Source: CBDCWO01 sp965223405 (GTDB lineage Bacteria > Bacteroidota > Bacteroidia > Chitinophagales > Saprospiraceae). Taken from it: a stretch of 64,000 nt of DNA. Below are positions 1 through 8,067 of this stretch, piece by piece (positions within the stretch are counted from its first letter, which is position 1; each line of letters begins with the position of its first letter). The stretch spans positions 3,844,001-3,908,000 of the forward strand of contig CBDCWO010000006.1 in NCBI GenBank assembly GCA_965223405.1, written 5' to 3'. The notes beneath the pieces are model-generated. The model ran no database searches. It saw only the letters and a program-made list of their open reading frames with translations, and was not told the DNA's origin. Position numbers and translations under genes: made by a program.

Positions 1-1
1 T

Positions 2-1264
2 TTTAAGGACAACATCGGTCAGTTTTTAGTTCTTATTAATCTGGATGAAAATGGATTATTTGTAACTTATTTCTATCCAATTATTGCGATCACTTTTCTA
101 TTTCTCCTCTCGAATATTTTTAGTGGATATATAAGCAATTTTGGACGGATCGTAGTACCCCAAATCTATACCTTTCTCCTTCCTAAAATATTCTTACCAA
201 TTGTTTTTCTGCTTGCAATTTTTCAATACATCAGTGTCACCACTTTTGTCAATGGAATATTAATCTATTATTTCGTAATCATAGTATTTCTTCTGATATA
301 TCTAAAATGGCTTGGCCAACTGAATATTTCCCTTCAGCCTTCATTTTTAAGAAAATCATTGTTAAAACAAATGTTTACCTACTCATTATTTGCAGGACTA
401 AACAGTATTGGAGCTACAATGGCATTCCGTATCGATATCATTATGGTGCCCACGTTGGTTGATTTAAGAAGTGCCGGGATTTACAGTATTGCTTCTTTTA
501 TTGCCAGTGTCATTGAAATTCCTTTAAAATCCATTTCCTCGATTGCCAGCCCGATTATCTCAAAATCCTGGGAAGAAAATGATCTAGAAAATATTCGTAA
601 AATCTATCAAAAGTCTTCACTCAACTTATTGGGAGCTGGATTTTTTATCTTCATATTAATCTGGTTCAACATCCATAATCTTCTTTTTATGACCGGAAAT
701 CCTGAGTTGTTAACGGGGATTTTAGTAGTACTATTTATCAGTATTTCCAAATTGGTTAATTTATCATCTTCCGTTGACTCCTTCATAATTGGCCATTCAA
801 AATATTTCAAATTCAATTTAATAACTATCCTTTTATTAGCTGTATGCAATGTGGCACTGAATTATTGTTTTATCAAATTTGTATTTAACTCAAGCAAAGA
901 AGAGATGATGATCGGCGCTTCTGTTGCTACCTTGATTTCGATTACTTTGTTTCAATTGGCGAAAGCTATATTTATCTGGTATAAATTCCGAATGCAACCT
1001 TTTTCAAAGAATACCATGTATTTAATTCTGTTAGCAGTGATTACCGGGCTATTTGGTTATATTCTTTCTTTCTTTAGTGTATTTGATCTGGAAGCTGTTG
1101 AGGGAAGGATTCCACAAGTTGTTTGCGCAATAGCAAATATCCTAGTCCGTTGTCTGTTTTTAGCAGTATTTTATCTCTTTTTCATTCTACGGTTTAAGAT
1201 CGTACCGGACTATAACATCCTTTGGAGTCAAAGTTTAGAAAAGGTCAAACAATTTCTAACCTGA
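2..1264 (+). CDS. Polysaccharide/oligosaccharide flippase (MOP superfamily, Wzx-like), 5' end missing
   Basis: Multi-pass inner-membrane protein of the MOP flippase superfamily, which moves lipid-linked sugars to the periplasmic face. The frame is open from the first bases of the window without a stop, so the true start lies upstream; about 420 codons are visible. A TTG at 359 is internal because coding sequence continues before it. Long hydrophobic helices alternate with short basic loops, and the segment starting at codon 120 carries an Arg-Ile-Asp inside a membrane stretch (RIDIIMV), as is common in Wzx-type proteins. The C-terminus is a pair of helices and a short charged tail. The next gene is convergent, so partners would lie to the left, outside the window. 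The substrate cannot be read from sequence. Confidence 0.85.
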   Translation, partial: FKDNIGQFLVLINLDENGLFVTYFYPIIAITFLFLLSNIFSGYISNFGRIVVPQIYTFLLPKIFLPIVFLLAIFQYISVTTFVNGILIYYFVIIVFLLIYLKWLGQLNISLQPSFLRKSLLKQMFTYSLFAGLNSIGATMAFRIDIIMVPTLVDLRSAGIYSIASFIASVIEIPLKSISSIASPIISKSWEENDLENIRKIYQKSSLNLLGAGFFIFILIWFNIHNLLFMTGNPELLTGILVVLFISISKLVNLSSSVDSFIIGHSKYFKFNLITILLLAVCNVALNYCFIKFVFNSSKEEMMIGASVATLISITLFQLAKAIFIWYKFRMQPFSKNTMYLILLAVITGLFGYILSFFSVFDLEAVEGRIPQVVCAIANILVRCLFLAVFYLFFILRFKIVPDYNILWSQSLEKVKQFLT

Positions 1265-1332
1265 TCATTAAAAGTAAATTTTGTGTGCAGAATTTCTTTT
1301 TCTTTAATGAGAACAAACCTTGATGTTTTCTA

Positions 1333-2109
1333 TTAATTTGAAGTGGGTTGAGGCTTTCTTGCTACAACAAATATGGAGGTTGCCTTGAATGGAATTTTGG
1401 TTCTGTCCGTTTTGAAAATATTATTAATTACCAAATTCTTTAGTTTTCCATTAGGTAATACATCCATTGGTGCCATAACATATTTGCAGTCCAGAATTTC
1501 AAAACCATATTGTTCCAAAAGCTTTTTGATTCTTTTTCGGGTATATATTCGGGCATTTGCAAATCTTTCATGAACAGGTTTGGGAAGCCAAGAAAAAAAG
1601 GGCACTCTGTTCCAGGGAAGTAAGGGTAATTTTGCACCATGAGTTTCGAAGATCCACCACTTGTTAGGGACGGTAATGGCTAATAACCCTCCTTCTTTTA
1701 GTGCATCAAAATAAAACTGAACCCCGGATTCATCTGATAAATGTTCAATAACCTCAAAACTAATGACACGATCATACTTTTCAGTTGCTTGGTTTTTAAC
1801 TACATCCAGGACTTTATAGTCACAGTTATTAACACCCTTTTCTTGTTTATAATTGTTAAAATCGACCAAATGCTCATCTGTTATTTCTATTCCGGTACAC
1901 CGCTTCATGTTATTCGATAACAAAAATATGGAAGCACCATTTCCGCACCCAATATCCAAAAGTGTATATTCTAACCCAATAAAATTATCAATTCCTTCAA
2001 GAAGTCTAATTCTTCTTGAAATAATTCTATCAGAAAAATCGGCTGGTCTTCCCAAATAATGACCATCTTCCTGAAATAACTCTTGCGGTATTCTTTTCTT
2101 AAAACTCAC
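1333..2109 (-). CDS. Class I SAM-dependent methyltransferase
   Basis: A 258-residue cytoplasmic methyltransferase of the Rossmann class I type. Residues 51-58 (LDIGCGNG) are the SAM-binding glycine motif, GIEI at 73-76 carries the acidic residue that contacts the ribose, FEVIEHL at 118-124 is the usual motif IV region of UbiE/Methyltransf_11 relatives, and LKEGGLLAITVPN at 137-149 is the post-motif strand. The remainder includes a Trp/Pro-rich insertion (about 150-180) that may shape the acceptor site. The substrate is not evident; the adjacent convergent flippase makes a role in polysaccharide or lipid decoration possible, but this is inference. The start is the ATG at 2109. Confidence 0.85.
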   Translation of the reverse strand: MSFKKRIPQELFQEDGHYLGRPADFSDRIISRRIRLLEGIDNFIGLEYTLLDIGCGNGASIFLLSNNMKRCTGIEITDEHLVDFNNYKQEKGVNNCDYKVLDVVKNQATEKYDRVISFEVIEHLSDESGVQFYFDALKEGGLLAITVPNKWWIFETHGAKLPLLPWNRVPFFSWLPKPVHERFANARIYTRKRIKKLLEQYGFEILDCKYVMAPMDVLPNGKLKNLVINNIFKTDRTKIPFKATSIFVVARKPQPTSN

Positions 2110-2561
2110 TAGAGAAAATTAATTGGAACCAATTCAAAATGATAACAAAGGTCCACTAAATTTCCGTAAGCTAAAAAAATTTATTCAAAAACTAGCGCAA
2201 ACATTTTAGTGGATATTTTGAAGTATGTAACAACCATTTTTTATGAATAAATTATATCCAAAACAGATCCAGTATCTTATCGTATATTTTCAATATTCGA
2301 AAATTAGGCATGGTGAAATTAAAATCTAAAGAATTATATCGTTAACTTCTTCAATTTCTTTGAAGATTTAGGTAATCATTTCATTAAAAAAGTATAAATA
2401 GGTATTTCAATATCCGACCAGATACTCTACATTTGAATGGTTAATGGATTTATATCTCGAAGAAGATAAATTGTCAAAATCCATGAAAAATATGAAAGTC
2501 ATTTCTGACAAATTTCATTGATATTTGTTGCTTTGGACTACATTTAAAACTCTGAAACCTA
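2110..2561. other. Intergenic region without a visible gene
   Basis: AT-rich divergent spacer between the methyltransferase and the enoyl-CoA hydratase. I see no open frame with coding character, no RNA gene and no strong hairpin. The only recognisable element is a possible promoter at its right end. Confidence 0.6.
2518..2546 (+). promoter_or_regulatory. Possible promoter of the enoyl-CoA hydratase gene
   Basis: TTG at 2518-2520 is followed 18 bases later by TACATTTA (2539-2546), one mismatch from the Bacteroidota -7 box TAnnTTTG. Spacing fits the -33/-7 architecture. The predicted transcript would have a leader of only about 10 bases before the ATG at 2562. Confidence 0.35.
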
Positions 2562-3344
2562 ATGAATTATCAAACCATTACCATCACCACCCGAGACTTT
2601 ATCACAATATTAACCATCAATCGACCACAGGCCCTTAATGCCCTGAATCAGCAGGTGATGGGTGAACTTCACCATTTTTTTCTTCAAACTGAACATGATT
2701 TTCATCAAATGAGGGGGGTACTTATAACTGGAGCGGAAAACAAAGCATTTGTCGCCGGGGCTGATATTAAAGAATTTGAATCTTTGGATAAGGAGACCGC
2801 AACTGAACTTTCAGCTTTTGGTCATGGAATATTTGATTGTATTGAACAATTCCCGGTTCCGGTATTGGCAGCTATTAATGGATTTGCTCTAGGTGGTGGC
2901 TGTGAACTGGCCATGGCGTGCCATATTCGTATAGCATCGGATAATGCCAGATTCGGACAACCTGAAGTAAGTTTGGGAATATTACCGGGGTATGGGGGTA
3001 CTCAACGCTTGCCCGCTCTGATCGGTAAAGGAAGGGCCTTGCATATGTTATTGACCGGAGAATTAATTGATGCCATACGGGCCTTGGAGTATGGATTGAT
3101 TACTCAGGTTGTGAATCCCGCAGAGTTGTTGGAATCAGGAATCAAAATACTAAAGACCATCCTCGCTAAGGGACCACTGGCAATTGAAAAAACCATCCAG
3201 GCGGTTAATGCGGGTTACAATCCGGAAGATGATGGTTATGCGGTTGAAATTGAAGCTTTTGGGCAACTGGCTGCGACTGAAGACTTTAAGGAAGGAGTTC
3301 GGGCGTTTATTGGTAAAAGGAAGGCTGAATTCAAAGGGAAATAG
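2562..3344 (+). CDS. Enoyl-CoA hydratase/isomerase (crotonase family)
   Basis: A 260-residue crotonase-fold enzyme expected to hydrate 2-enoyl-CoA in fatty acid or amino acid breakdown. The oxyanion-hole segment AFVAGADIKE (62-71) and NGFALGGGCELAMAC (106-120) are intact. Both catalytic glutamates of true hydratases are present: E115 in GGCEL and E135 in FGQPEVSLG, followed by GILPGYGGTQRL (139-150). Length and the absence of a dehydrogenase domain indicate a stand-alone hydratase like EchA/PaaF rather than a FadB fusion. It is a single-gene unit, divergent from the methyltransferase. Which chain length it uses cannot be inferred. Confidence 0.93.
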   Translation: MNYQTITITTRDFITILTINRPQALNALNQQVMGELHHFFLQTEHDFHQMRGVLITGAENKAFVAGADIKEFESLDKETATELSAFGHGIFDCIEQFPVPVLAAINGFALGGGCELAMACHIRIASDNARFGQPEVSLGILPGYGGTQRLPALIGKGRALHMLLTGELIDAIRALEYGLITQVVNPAELLESGIKILKTILAKGPLAIEKTIQAVNAGYNPEDDGYAVEIEAFGQLAATEDFKEGVRAFIGKRKAEFKGK

Positions 3345-3435
3345 TGCCCGAGACATTTATGCTCTGAATTTGATTACTCTAGTGCTTCACAAATTAAGTA
3401 ATTACAGGGCACAACGATAAAGGTTGCCCATTGGT

Positions 3436-3605
3436 CTGCGAAATCTTCCTTCGGCAGACTGGCTTATTTCGCAGTATCGAAGAAACCAAATAAACCTGCC
3501 AGGCGCAGGCTGGTTTGGTTTACCATTGGTCTCAAAAAACGTGGATACTTTACCAATGGTTTTGATGTTGACTTTCTGGAGTACCCTCACTAGTACTAGT
3601 ATGAG
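3436..3605. repeat. Cluster of four inverted repeats downstream of the enoyl-CoA hydratase
   Basis: The gene-free stretch 3345-3759 holds successive hairpins. CTGCGAAAT (3436-3444) pairs perfectly with ATTTCGCAG (3466-3474). A 17-base arm at 3483-3499 pairs with 3505-3521 with two mismatches and encloses a GC-rich CCTGC/GCAGG core. ACCATTGGT (3522-3530) pairs perfectly with ACCAATGGT (3552-3560). CTCACTAGTACTAGTATGAG (3586-3605) is nearly self-complementary around ACTAGTACTAGT. No credible coding frame exists here. It resembles REP-type intergenic palindromes or a decayed element; there is no T-run for an ordinary terminator. Confidence 0.65.
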
Positions 3606-3759
3606 TGGTTGGGGAACGAATTTCCAAAACCATTCTACTTGGTCTTTTTAATTCTACTTCGTAATTGTAATCGAACTTTATATTATCGGGCTTACTCTTG
3701 TAACGAAGGTCGATTAGATATTCCATTAAACCTTTTCTCATATTGGTTCGACCCAAAAA

Positions 3760-4176
3760 TTATTTTAACTGAAATTTATAATCGAGATTTTCGATCCACG
3801 ATCTTACCAGATTCCTTTTACTACGAGACACCTCAGCGATATAACCCTCTCTGAGATATAGCCGCGCATTTGTACCATGTTCATAACGAAGGATGTGCAT
3901 CGTGTTCACTAAATAGGATTGGTGGACCCTGATAAAACCGCTGTTCACTAGGCGCTCATCAAAATACTTTAAAGTTTTTGAACAGAGTAACTGGGGTCGG
4001 GAAAGGGAATGCAGGGTTGAATAATTACCATTGGCCTCAATAAAGATTAAGGCCGGAACATCAATGATATCAACACCATGTTCACTGCAAACCGGAAACC
4101 GGGTTATACGACTCTGAGGCCGTTCAATCGTGAAAGCTTGCAACGGAGATGTTTGTATTTGTATTACTTGTGCCAT
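3760..4176 (-). CDS. LytTR-type DNA-binding regulator without receiver domain
   Basis: A 138-residue protein consisting almost only of a LytTR DNA-binding domain (about residues 35-135). Typical landmarks are DVPALIFIEANGNYSTLH near the start of the domain, the Leu-rich segment ending in LVNSGFIRVHQSYLVN, and the final strand and helix with EVSRSKRNLV. The family binds direct repeats in promoters; most members carry an N-terminal response-regulator receiver, absent here, so activity is unlikely to be controlled by a paired histidine kinase through phosphorylation of this protein. Matching half-sites lie upstream of its own start (4201-4241), suggesting autoregulation. No sensor gene is adjacent. 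Confidence 0.88.
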   Translation of the reverse strand: MAQVIQIQTSPLQAFTIERPQSRITRFPVCSEHGVDIIDVPALIFIEANGNYSTLHSLSRPQLLCSKTLKYFDERLVNSGFIRVHQSYLVNTMHILRYEHGTNARLYLREGYIAEVSRSKRNLVRSWIENLDYKFQLK

Positions 4177-4200
4177 CCAATTATTTTTACAGCTAATCTA

Positions 4201-4241
4201 GGTGATATAACTTGTCTCCTCATCACCCAAAAGGGTGATAT
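4201..4241. promoter_or_regulatory. Candidate operator: palindrome plus repeated GGTGATAT half-site upstream of the LytTR gene
   Basis: ATCACCC-AAAA-GGGTGAT at 4222-4239 is a perfect palindrome with 7-base arms. The half-site GGTGATAT occurs at 4201-4208 and again at 4234-4241, 33 bases apart (about three helical turns). The site is 25-65 bases upstream of the LytTR start at 4176. Direct half-sites in helical phase are what LytTR dimers bind, so autoregulation is plausible. Confidence 0.5.
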
Positions 4242-4373
4242 TAAATCTCAGAGGCTTTAGAATATGCCTTGATAATGACCATTATAACCAGTAGAATTAC
4301 ATATCCGGTTGTGAAACCCATTTTTTGCTGATAATTTAATGTGCAAGATCCTCTTAAGTTGGAATGGAATTTT

Positions 4374-4387
4374 CACCCAAAAGGGTG
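4374..4387. repeat. Second copy of the CACCC-AAAA-GGGTG palindrome
   Basis: The same 14 bases as the core at 4224-4237 recur exactly 150 bases further from the LytTR gene. The flanks differ, so only the core is shared. It lies between the LytTR gene and the GH5 gene and could act on either. Confidence 0.55.
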
Positions 4388-4467
4388 GTTTTATGTATTT
4401 TTAACGATGTGGATCAATATCATGAATCTCAGCCATAATAATAAAAATGGCAATAACAAAAGCTATA

Positions 4468-4552
4468 ACAGTGACGATGGAGAGGATCAACCAATAAAGG
4501 AATAAATAGAGCAATATCAATATCAATGACAGTGACGATGGACAGGATCAAC
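4468..4552 (+). repeat. 24-base direct repeat in the GH5 leader
   Basis: ACAGTGACGATGGAGAGGAT and the following four bases (4468-4491) recur at 4529-4552 with one difference (GAG to GAC), 61 bases apart. The similarity continues weakly through the adjoining ATAAA-rich stretch, so the duplicated unit may be about 40 bases. The second copy ends 20 bases before the GH5 start codon at 4573, so it probably lies in the 5' UTR. Confidence 0.7.
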
Positions 4553-4572
4553 TCATAATAAATAAATAATCG

Positions 4573-5850
4573 ATGTCAAAACCATTAATCCTCTTGATTA
4601 TTTGTTTATCAGTAATCAAATCCAGCTCGATGGATGCCTCGAATATGCCTTTTGTAAAGATAGAAAATGGTGGATTTTCGCTTAACGGTTCTCCATATAT
4701 AATAGCGGGGACCAATTTATGGTACGGTCATTTATTGGCGGCAGACGGTGAAACCGGCAAACTAAGGCTTGTAGAGGAATTGAACCGTTTGGCATCGTAT
4801 GGTATCAACAATTTAAGAGTGGTTATAGATGGGTGTGGGCCAGAGACAGAACCATTTAGAATAATTCCTGCAATTCAACCTAAATTGCGAGTGTACAACG
4901 ATCAAATTTTACAAGGATTGGACTTCTTATTGGAAGAATGTAAATTACGGAAAATAACTGTGGTTCTGTGTTTGAATAACTTTTGGCATTGGACCGGAGG
5001 TATGGCCCAGTATGTAGCCTGGGTTTCCGGTGAAGACATTCCCTATCCGGAACACACTTCCTGGCATAGATACCAACAATTTAGTGCAAGATTTTATAAA
5101 TCAAATGCTGCCAAGCAAGCCTTTCTAGATTTTGCTCATAAAATCATCCACCGAGAGAACAGCATTTCGAAAATTGAATATTTTGATGATCCAACAATAA
5201 TGGCATGGCAGTTGGCAAATGAGCCCAGAGGCTATAACCATCGCTGCGGTTATTTGCGTTGGATCAAGTCAGCGGCCCAGAAGATCAGGAAGTGGGCGCC
5301 AAATCAATTGGTTTCATTTGGGGGTGAAGGAATTACCTCTTCGGTAATTGCCCGAAATGCTTTTAAAAGAGTCACCAGGATCAAGCATCTGGACTACCTC
5401 ACCATGCATTGTTGGATAGAAAATTGGGGGTGGTTTGACCCTACAGTTCCGGACCAGACTTTTAATCCGGCTATGGCCAAAGTAAAATCCTATTTGTACC
5501 GACATGCCGATTTAGCCAGGCAGGTTATGAAGCCGATAGTTTTGGAAGAATTTGGAATTGCCAGAGACTCTGGAGACTACAATCCTCAGAGTTCTGTAGT
5601 TTTTCGAAATGAGTATTTTAGGATCGTTTACAGCGAATTGAAGCGACTAAGAAGTGATGGTTTTCCAATAGGTGGAAGTAATTTTTGGGCTTGGTCGGGA
5701 GTTGGCTTGCCACCTAATCCTGGAGGATCTTGGAATATTGGAGAGGTCTTTACCGGGGACCCACCACATGAACCTCAAGGTTGGTATTCGGTTTATGCTC
5801 ATGATTCGACTACACTTGAGATCGTTAAAAAATTCGGACGCTTGCAATAA
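4573..5850 (+). CDS. Secreted GH5 (subfamily 7-like) beta-mannanase/cellulase-type glycoside hydrolase
   Basis: A 425-residue exported glycoside hydrolase of family 5, clan GH-A. An N-terminal hydrophobic segment (about 4-16) is a signal sequence. The acid/base glutamate is E217 in MAWQLANEPRG and the nucleophile is E326 in IVLEEFG; both sit at the ends of the expected beta strands of the TIM barrel. FWAWSG near the C-terminus is the aromatic floor seen in endo-beta-mannanases, and NFWHWTGGMAQYVAW (about 136-150) matches GH5_7 mannanases. The likely reaction is hydrolysis of internal beta-1,4-mannosidic bonds; a related beta-glucan specificity cannot be excluded. There is no T9SS tail or carbohydrate-binding module. 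It stands alone, preceded by a repeat-bearing leader. Confidence 0.85.
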   Translation: MSKPLILLIICLSVIKSSSMDASNMPFVKIENGGFSLNGSPYIIAGTNLWYGHLLAADGETGKLRLVEELNRLASYGINNLRVVIDGCGPETEPFRIIPAIQPKLRVYNDQILQGLDFLLEECKLRKITVVLCLNNFWHWTGGMAQYVAWVSGEDIPYPEHTSWHRYQQFSARFYKSNAAKQAFLDFAHKIIHRENSISKIEYFDDPTIMAWQLANEPRGYNHRCGYLRWIKSAAQKIRKWAPNQLVSFGGEGITSSVIARNAFKRVTRIKHLDYLTMHCWIENWGWFDPTVPDQTFNPAMAKVKSYLYRHADLARQVMKPIVLEEFGIARDSGDYNPQSSVVFRNEYFRIVYSELKRLRSDGFPIGGSNFWAWSGVGLPPNPGGSWNIGEVFTGDPPHEPQGWYSVYAHDSTTLEIVKKFGRLQ

Positions 5851-5868
5851 TCGATACACCTGGGAATA

Positions 5869-7488
5869 TCAGATTTTTTCGTTTGGCGGGTTGTTTTCTT
5901 CTATTAAACCCAATTTTCGCATCAGAAAAGTCGCGTTTTTGTTTTTGGCAATTCCGGGTTGTAATTTGTAATTGAAGTTCAACTCTCCAGCTATAATTTC
6001 ACTTTCGAAACACCAGTTCTCGATCCGATTAGGGTAGGTATCCTGCAACTTCCCAAGTGAAGTGATATGGGTGGCAAGAAAAGTCAGGGCCGGATAGGAT
6101 ATCATTTTATGTATTAGTTGTTCGGTGCCAAATTCCTTGTCATCGGAATTGGTTCCTTTCAAGATTTCGTCCAACAGCACCAGGGCTTGAGAACCTTGTT
6201 CCAACTCAGTAATTATGGCTTTTAATTTTTTTAATTCCGCATAGAAAAATGAAGTATTTTCCTGTAGTGAATCCGAAAGTCGGATACTGGTGTATATTTT
6301 CATAGGAGTAAAGGACATTACTTTGGCACAAACCGGAGCACCCATTTGGCCTAATACTACATTAATGCCTAGGGTTCGCAGGAATGTGCTTTTACCCGCC
6401 ATGTTGGATCCGGTCACTATAATAAAGTTATGACCAGGACCAAAGTTTCCGGAATTACAAACCCGGTCTTTCGCCTGAATTAGAGGATGTCCAAGTTCTT
6501 GAAACGATAGACTGGGTATCCCGGTTTTGGGATTAGGGAAACAGAATTCCGGATGATTAAAATATAGGTTAGCAAGACTACTCAACCATTCAAATTTTCC
6601 TATTACTTCTAACCAGTGCTTTAATGAGCGATGATTTATTTCTTTCCATTTCTCCAAACGAATCAGGCAACGAATATCATGCAATCCCAATCCATTTAAC
6701 AATATATAAGCTATACCATTGAGCCGGTGGTCAAAAGATTTGGTGATCCAGGCTAGCATGTTCAAACTTTGTACGCCGTTAAGTACAATCTGTCGAATTT
6801 CAATTAAATTTGGATCTTGCCATTCCCCGGTTGCTAATTTTTTTAATAATCGACCATAAAGATTAAGTTGACGGTGATATCCGCTAACCTGGTTATGGAT
6901 TTTGTTGGTTTTCTTTACCTGACTTCCGGAAATAATCAATCCACCGATCAGCCAGTAGACTATAGGCTGATACACTCCGGTTAGGATTAAATAGATCAGC
7001 AAAATGACACTGACAACCGGCCATACCCATACTAGAGTAAGCCATAATTTGTTTATTTGATAAGAATAAGTTCCAGCCAGCCATCTGGATAGACTATCCC
7101 AATTCTTTTCTTCTTGATGAGCCATTGTCATAGCTAAAAAGTCTTGTCTGAAATCAATTTCTTTCGCTAATTCACCTACTGCGGATTGAGTAGATAATAT
7201 GGCTTCGTTTTGCATAGGATCGCTCACCAATGCCTTAAATAAATAATTTCTACCTTCCCAGGTCCCGCAGCGATTGAGATAATGAAAAAGCGAGTGCTCA
7301 CCGAGTATATCCAGGTCCAAAGCATAGCTCGATGAAATGGAAATTCGGAACCGTCGGGCAGGATAGATTGCTCTCCATCCATTACCATCAATTCGTTTTG
7401 ATTTATTGAAATGATTCCTGTTAAATGGATGTGTTTTGCTTTTATCCGTTGGTATTTTGTAATCAACCACAAAAACATTATTAAACAC
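5869..7488 (-). CDS. MutS-family ATPase, main body; frame broken from its N-terminus
   Basis: Membrane-associated MutS-like ATPase of the roughly 600-residue type common in Bacteroidota, not the canonical MutS. In this 539-codon frame the Walker A motif GSNMAGKST is at 360-368, SLQENTSFFYAELK at 408-421, Walker B LVLLDEILKGTN at 436-447 and LATHITSLG at 471-479. Residues 145-190 form two membrane helices. True homology begins near residue 52 (SSSYALDLDILGEHSLF, family pattern YDLDIFG..SLF); the first 51 residues read through out of frame. The missing N-terminus lies in another frame at about 7340-7673. Joining the two gives about 600 residues, the normal size. It is last in a minus-strand run after the lipid kinase. 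Either a pseudogene or an assembly error. Confidence 0.8.
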   Translation of the reverse strand: MFNNVFVVDYKIPTDKSKTHPFNRNHFNKSKRIDGNGWRAIYPARRFRISISSSYALDLDILGEHSLFHYLNRCGTWEGRNYLFKALVSDPMQNEAILSTQSAVGELAKEIDFRQDFLAMTMAHQEEKNWDSLSRWLAGTYSYQINKLWLTLVWVWPVVSVILLIYLILTGVYQPIVYWLIGGLIISGSQVKKTNKIHNQVSGYHRQLNLYGRLLKKLATGEWQDPNLIEIRQIVLNGVQSLNMLAWITKSFDHRLNGIAYILLNGLGLHDIRCLIRLEKWKEINHRSLKHWLEVIGKFEWLSSLANLYFNHPEFCFPNPKTGIPSLSFQELGHPLIQAKDRVCNSGNFGPGHNFIIVTGSNMAGKSTFLRTLGINVVLGQMGAPVCAKVMSFTPMKIYTSIRLSDSLQENTSFFYAELKKLKAIITELEQGSQALVLLDEILKGTNSDDKEFGTEQLIHKMISYPALTFLATHITSLGKLQDTYPNRIENWCFESEIIAGELNFNYKLQPGIAKNKNATFLMRKLGLIEENNPPNEKI

Positions 7489-7673
7489 AAAGTGAACACA
7501 ATAATCCAGATCAAGCGGTTAGGCCCGGTTTGGAGCGTTTTAAATGCGAAGTACGAAAAACTCAAAAATATACCTAATCTGGCCCTACTTATCCAGCGCA
7601 GTGTTCTTTCATATTGTTGGGTTTCTTCCAATGCCCGGTCTAACCTTCCACGATATATTCTTTGTAAATCCAT
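7224..7673 (-). pseudogene. N-terminal piece of the frameshifted MutS-family gene
   Basis: The first 111-114 residues of this frame are the authentic start of the MutS-like protein: an amphipathic N-terminus (RIYRGRLDRALEETQQYE), membrane helices around 33-49 and 53-72, and the conserved approach INQNELMVMDG followed by DGSEF at 107-111. After that the frame leaves the family, while the continuation is found in the -1 frame. The break lies within about 7326-7345. One lost base near the reverse-strand stretch CCATTTCATCG restores a continuous product. No convincing slippery heptamer is visible, which argues against programmed frameshifting. Confidence 0.75.
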
Positions 7674-7710
7674 TCTTGGTATCGTATTATACTCGGTAGT
7701 AATATCTCAT

Positions 7711-8067
7711 TTAGAAGTATTTAATCACAGGCGGCAAAAGGATAATCAAACCAATGATTATGGCTCCAACCGTCGCGAGGAGTACAGCTCCTGCGGCGAT
7801 ATCTTTGACTTGCTTGATTGATCCATCATATTCCTCAGTTACCCGATTGCTTAAGATTTCCAATGCAGTATTAAATCCCTCGGATATCCAGACCATACTA
7901 ATTGCAACAATTAATAATGCCCAATCGTATACTTGCAATCTTAATACAATTCCCAAACCAACCACCCCAAGTGTGAAGAGCAGGTGAATTTTGCTGTTGC
8001 GTTCTCTTTGGAATAGGAGGCGTATACCAGACCAGGCGCATATAAAAGGATTATTCTGTTTCTGCAT
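7711..8067 (-). CDS. dgkA: Diacylglycerol kinase / undecaprenol kinase family protein
   Basis: A 118-residue integral membrane kinase of the prokaryotic DAGK family, phosphorylating diacylglycerol or, more likely outside Gammaproteobacteria, undecaprenol to recycle the cell-wall lipid carrier. The signature ISEGFNTALE (61-70) supplies the catalytic Glu and Asn, KDIAAGAVLL (88-97) is the second conserved helix, and three hydrophobic helices fill the rest (about 28-45, 48-66, 92-112). Length is normal. It overlaps the start side of the upstream gene by 17 bases, pointing to translational coupling. Lipid specificity is inference from family knowledge. Confidence 0.92.
   Translation of the reverse strand: MQKQNNPFICAWSGIRLLFQRERNSKIHLLFTLGVVGLGIVLRLQVYDWALLIVAISMVWISEGFNTALEILSNRVTEEYDGSIKQVKDIAAGAVLLATVGAIIIGLIILLPPVIKYF

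Noticed and set aside
359..1264. A 301-codon gene starting with TTG at 359
   Set aside because: The same frame is open back to base 2 with flippase-like helices, so this is the 3' part of a longer gene.
3424..3854. Overlapping plus-strand frames between the enoyl-CoA hydratase and the LytTR gene
   Set aside because: They run through the hairpin cluster and antisense to the LytTR gene; no protein pattern is visible.
7326..7345. Programmed -1 frameshift in the MutS-like gene
   Set aside because: No X-XXY-YYZ heptamer or downstream pseudoknot is evident; mutation or sequence error is simpler.
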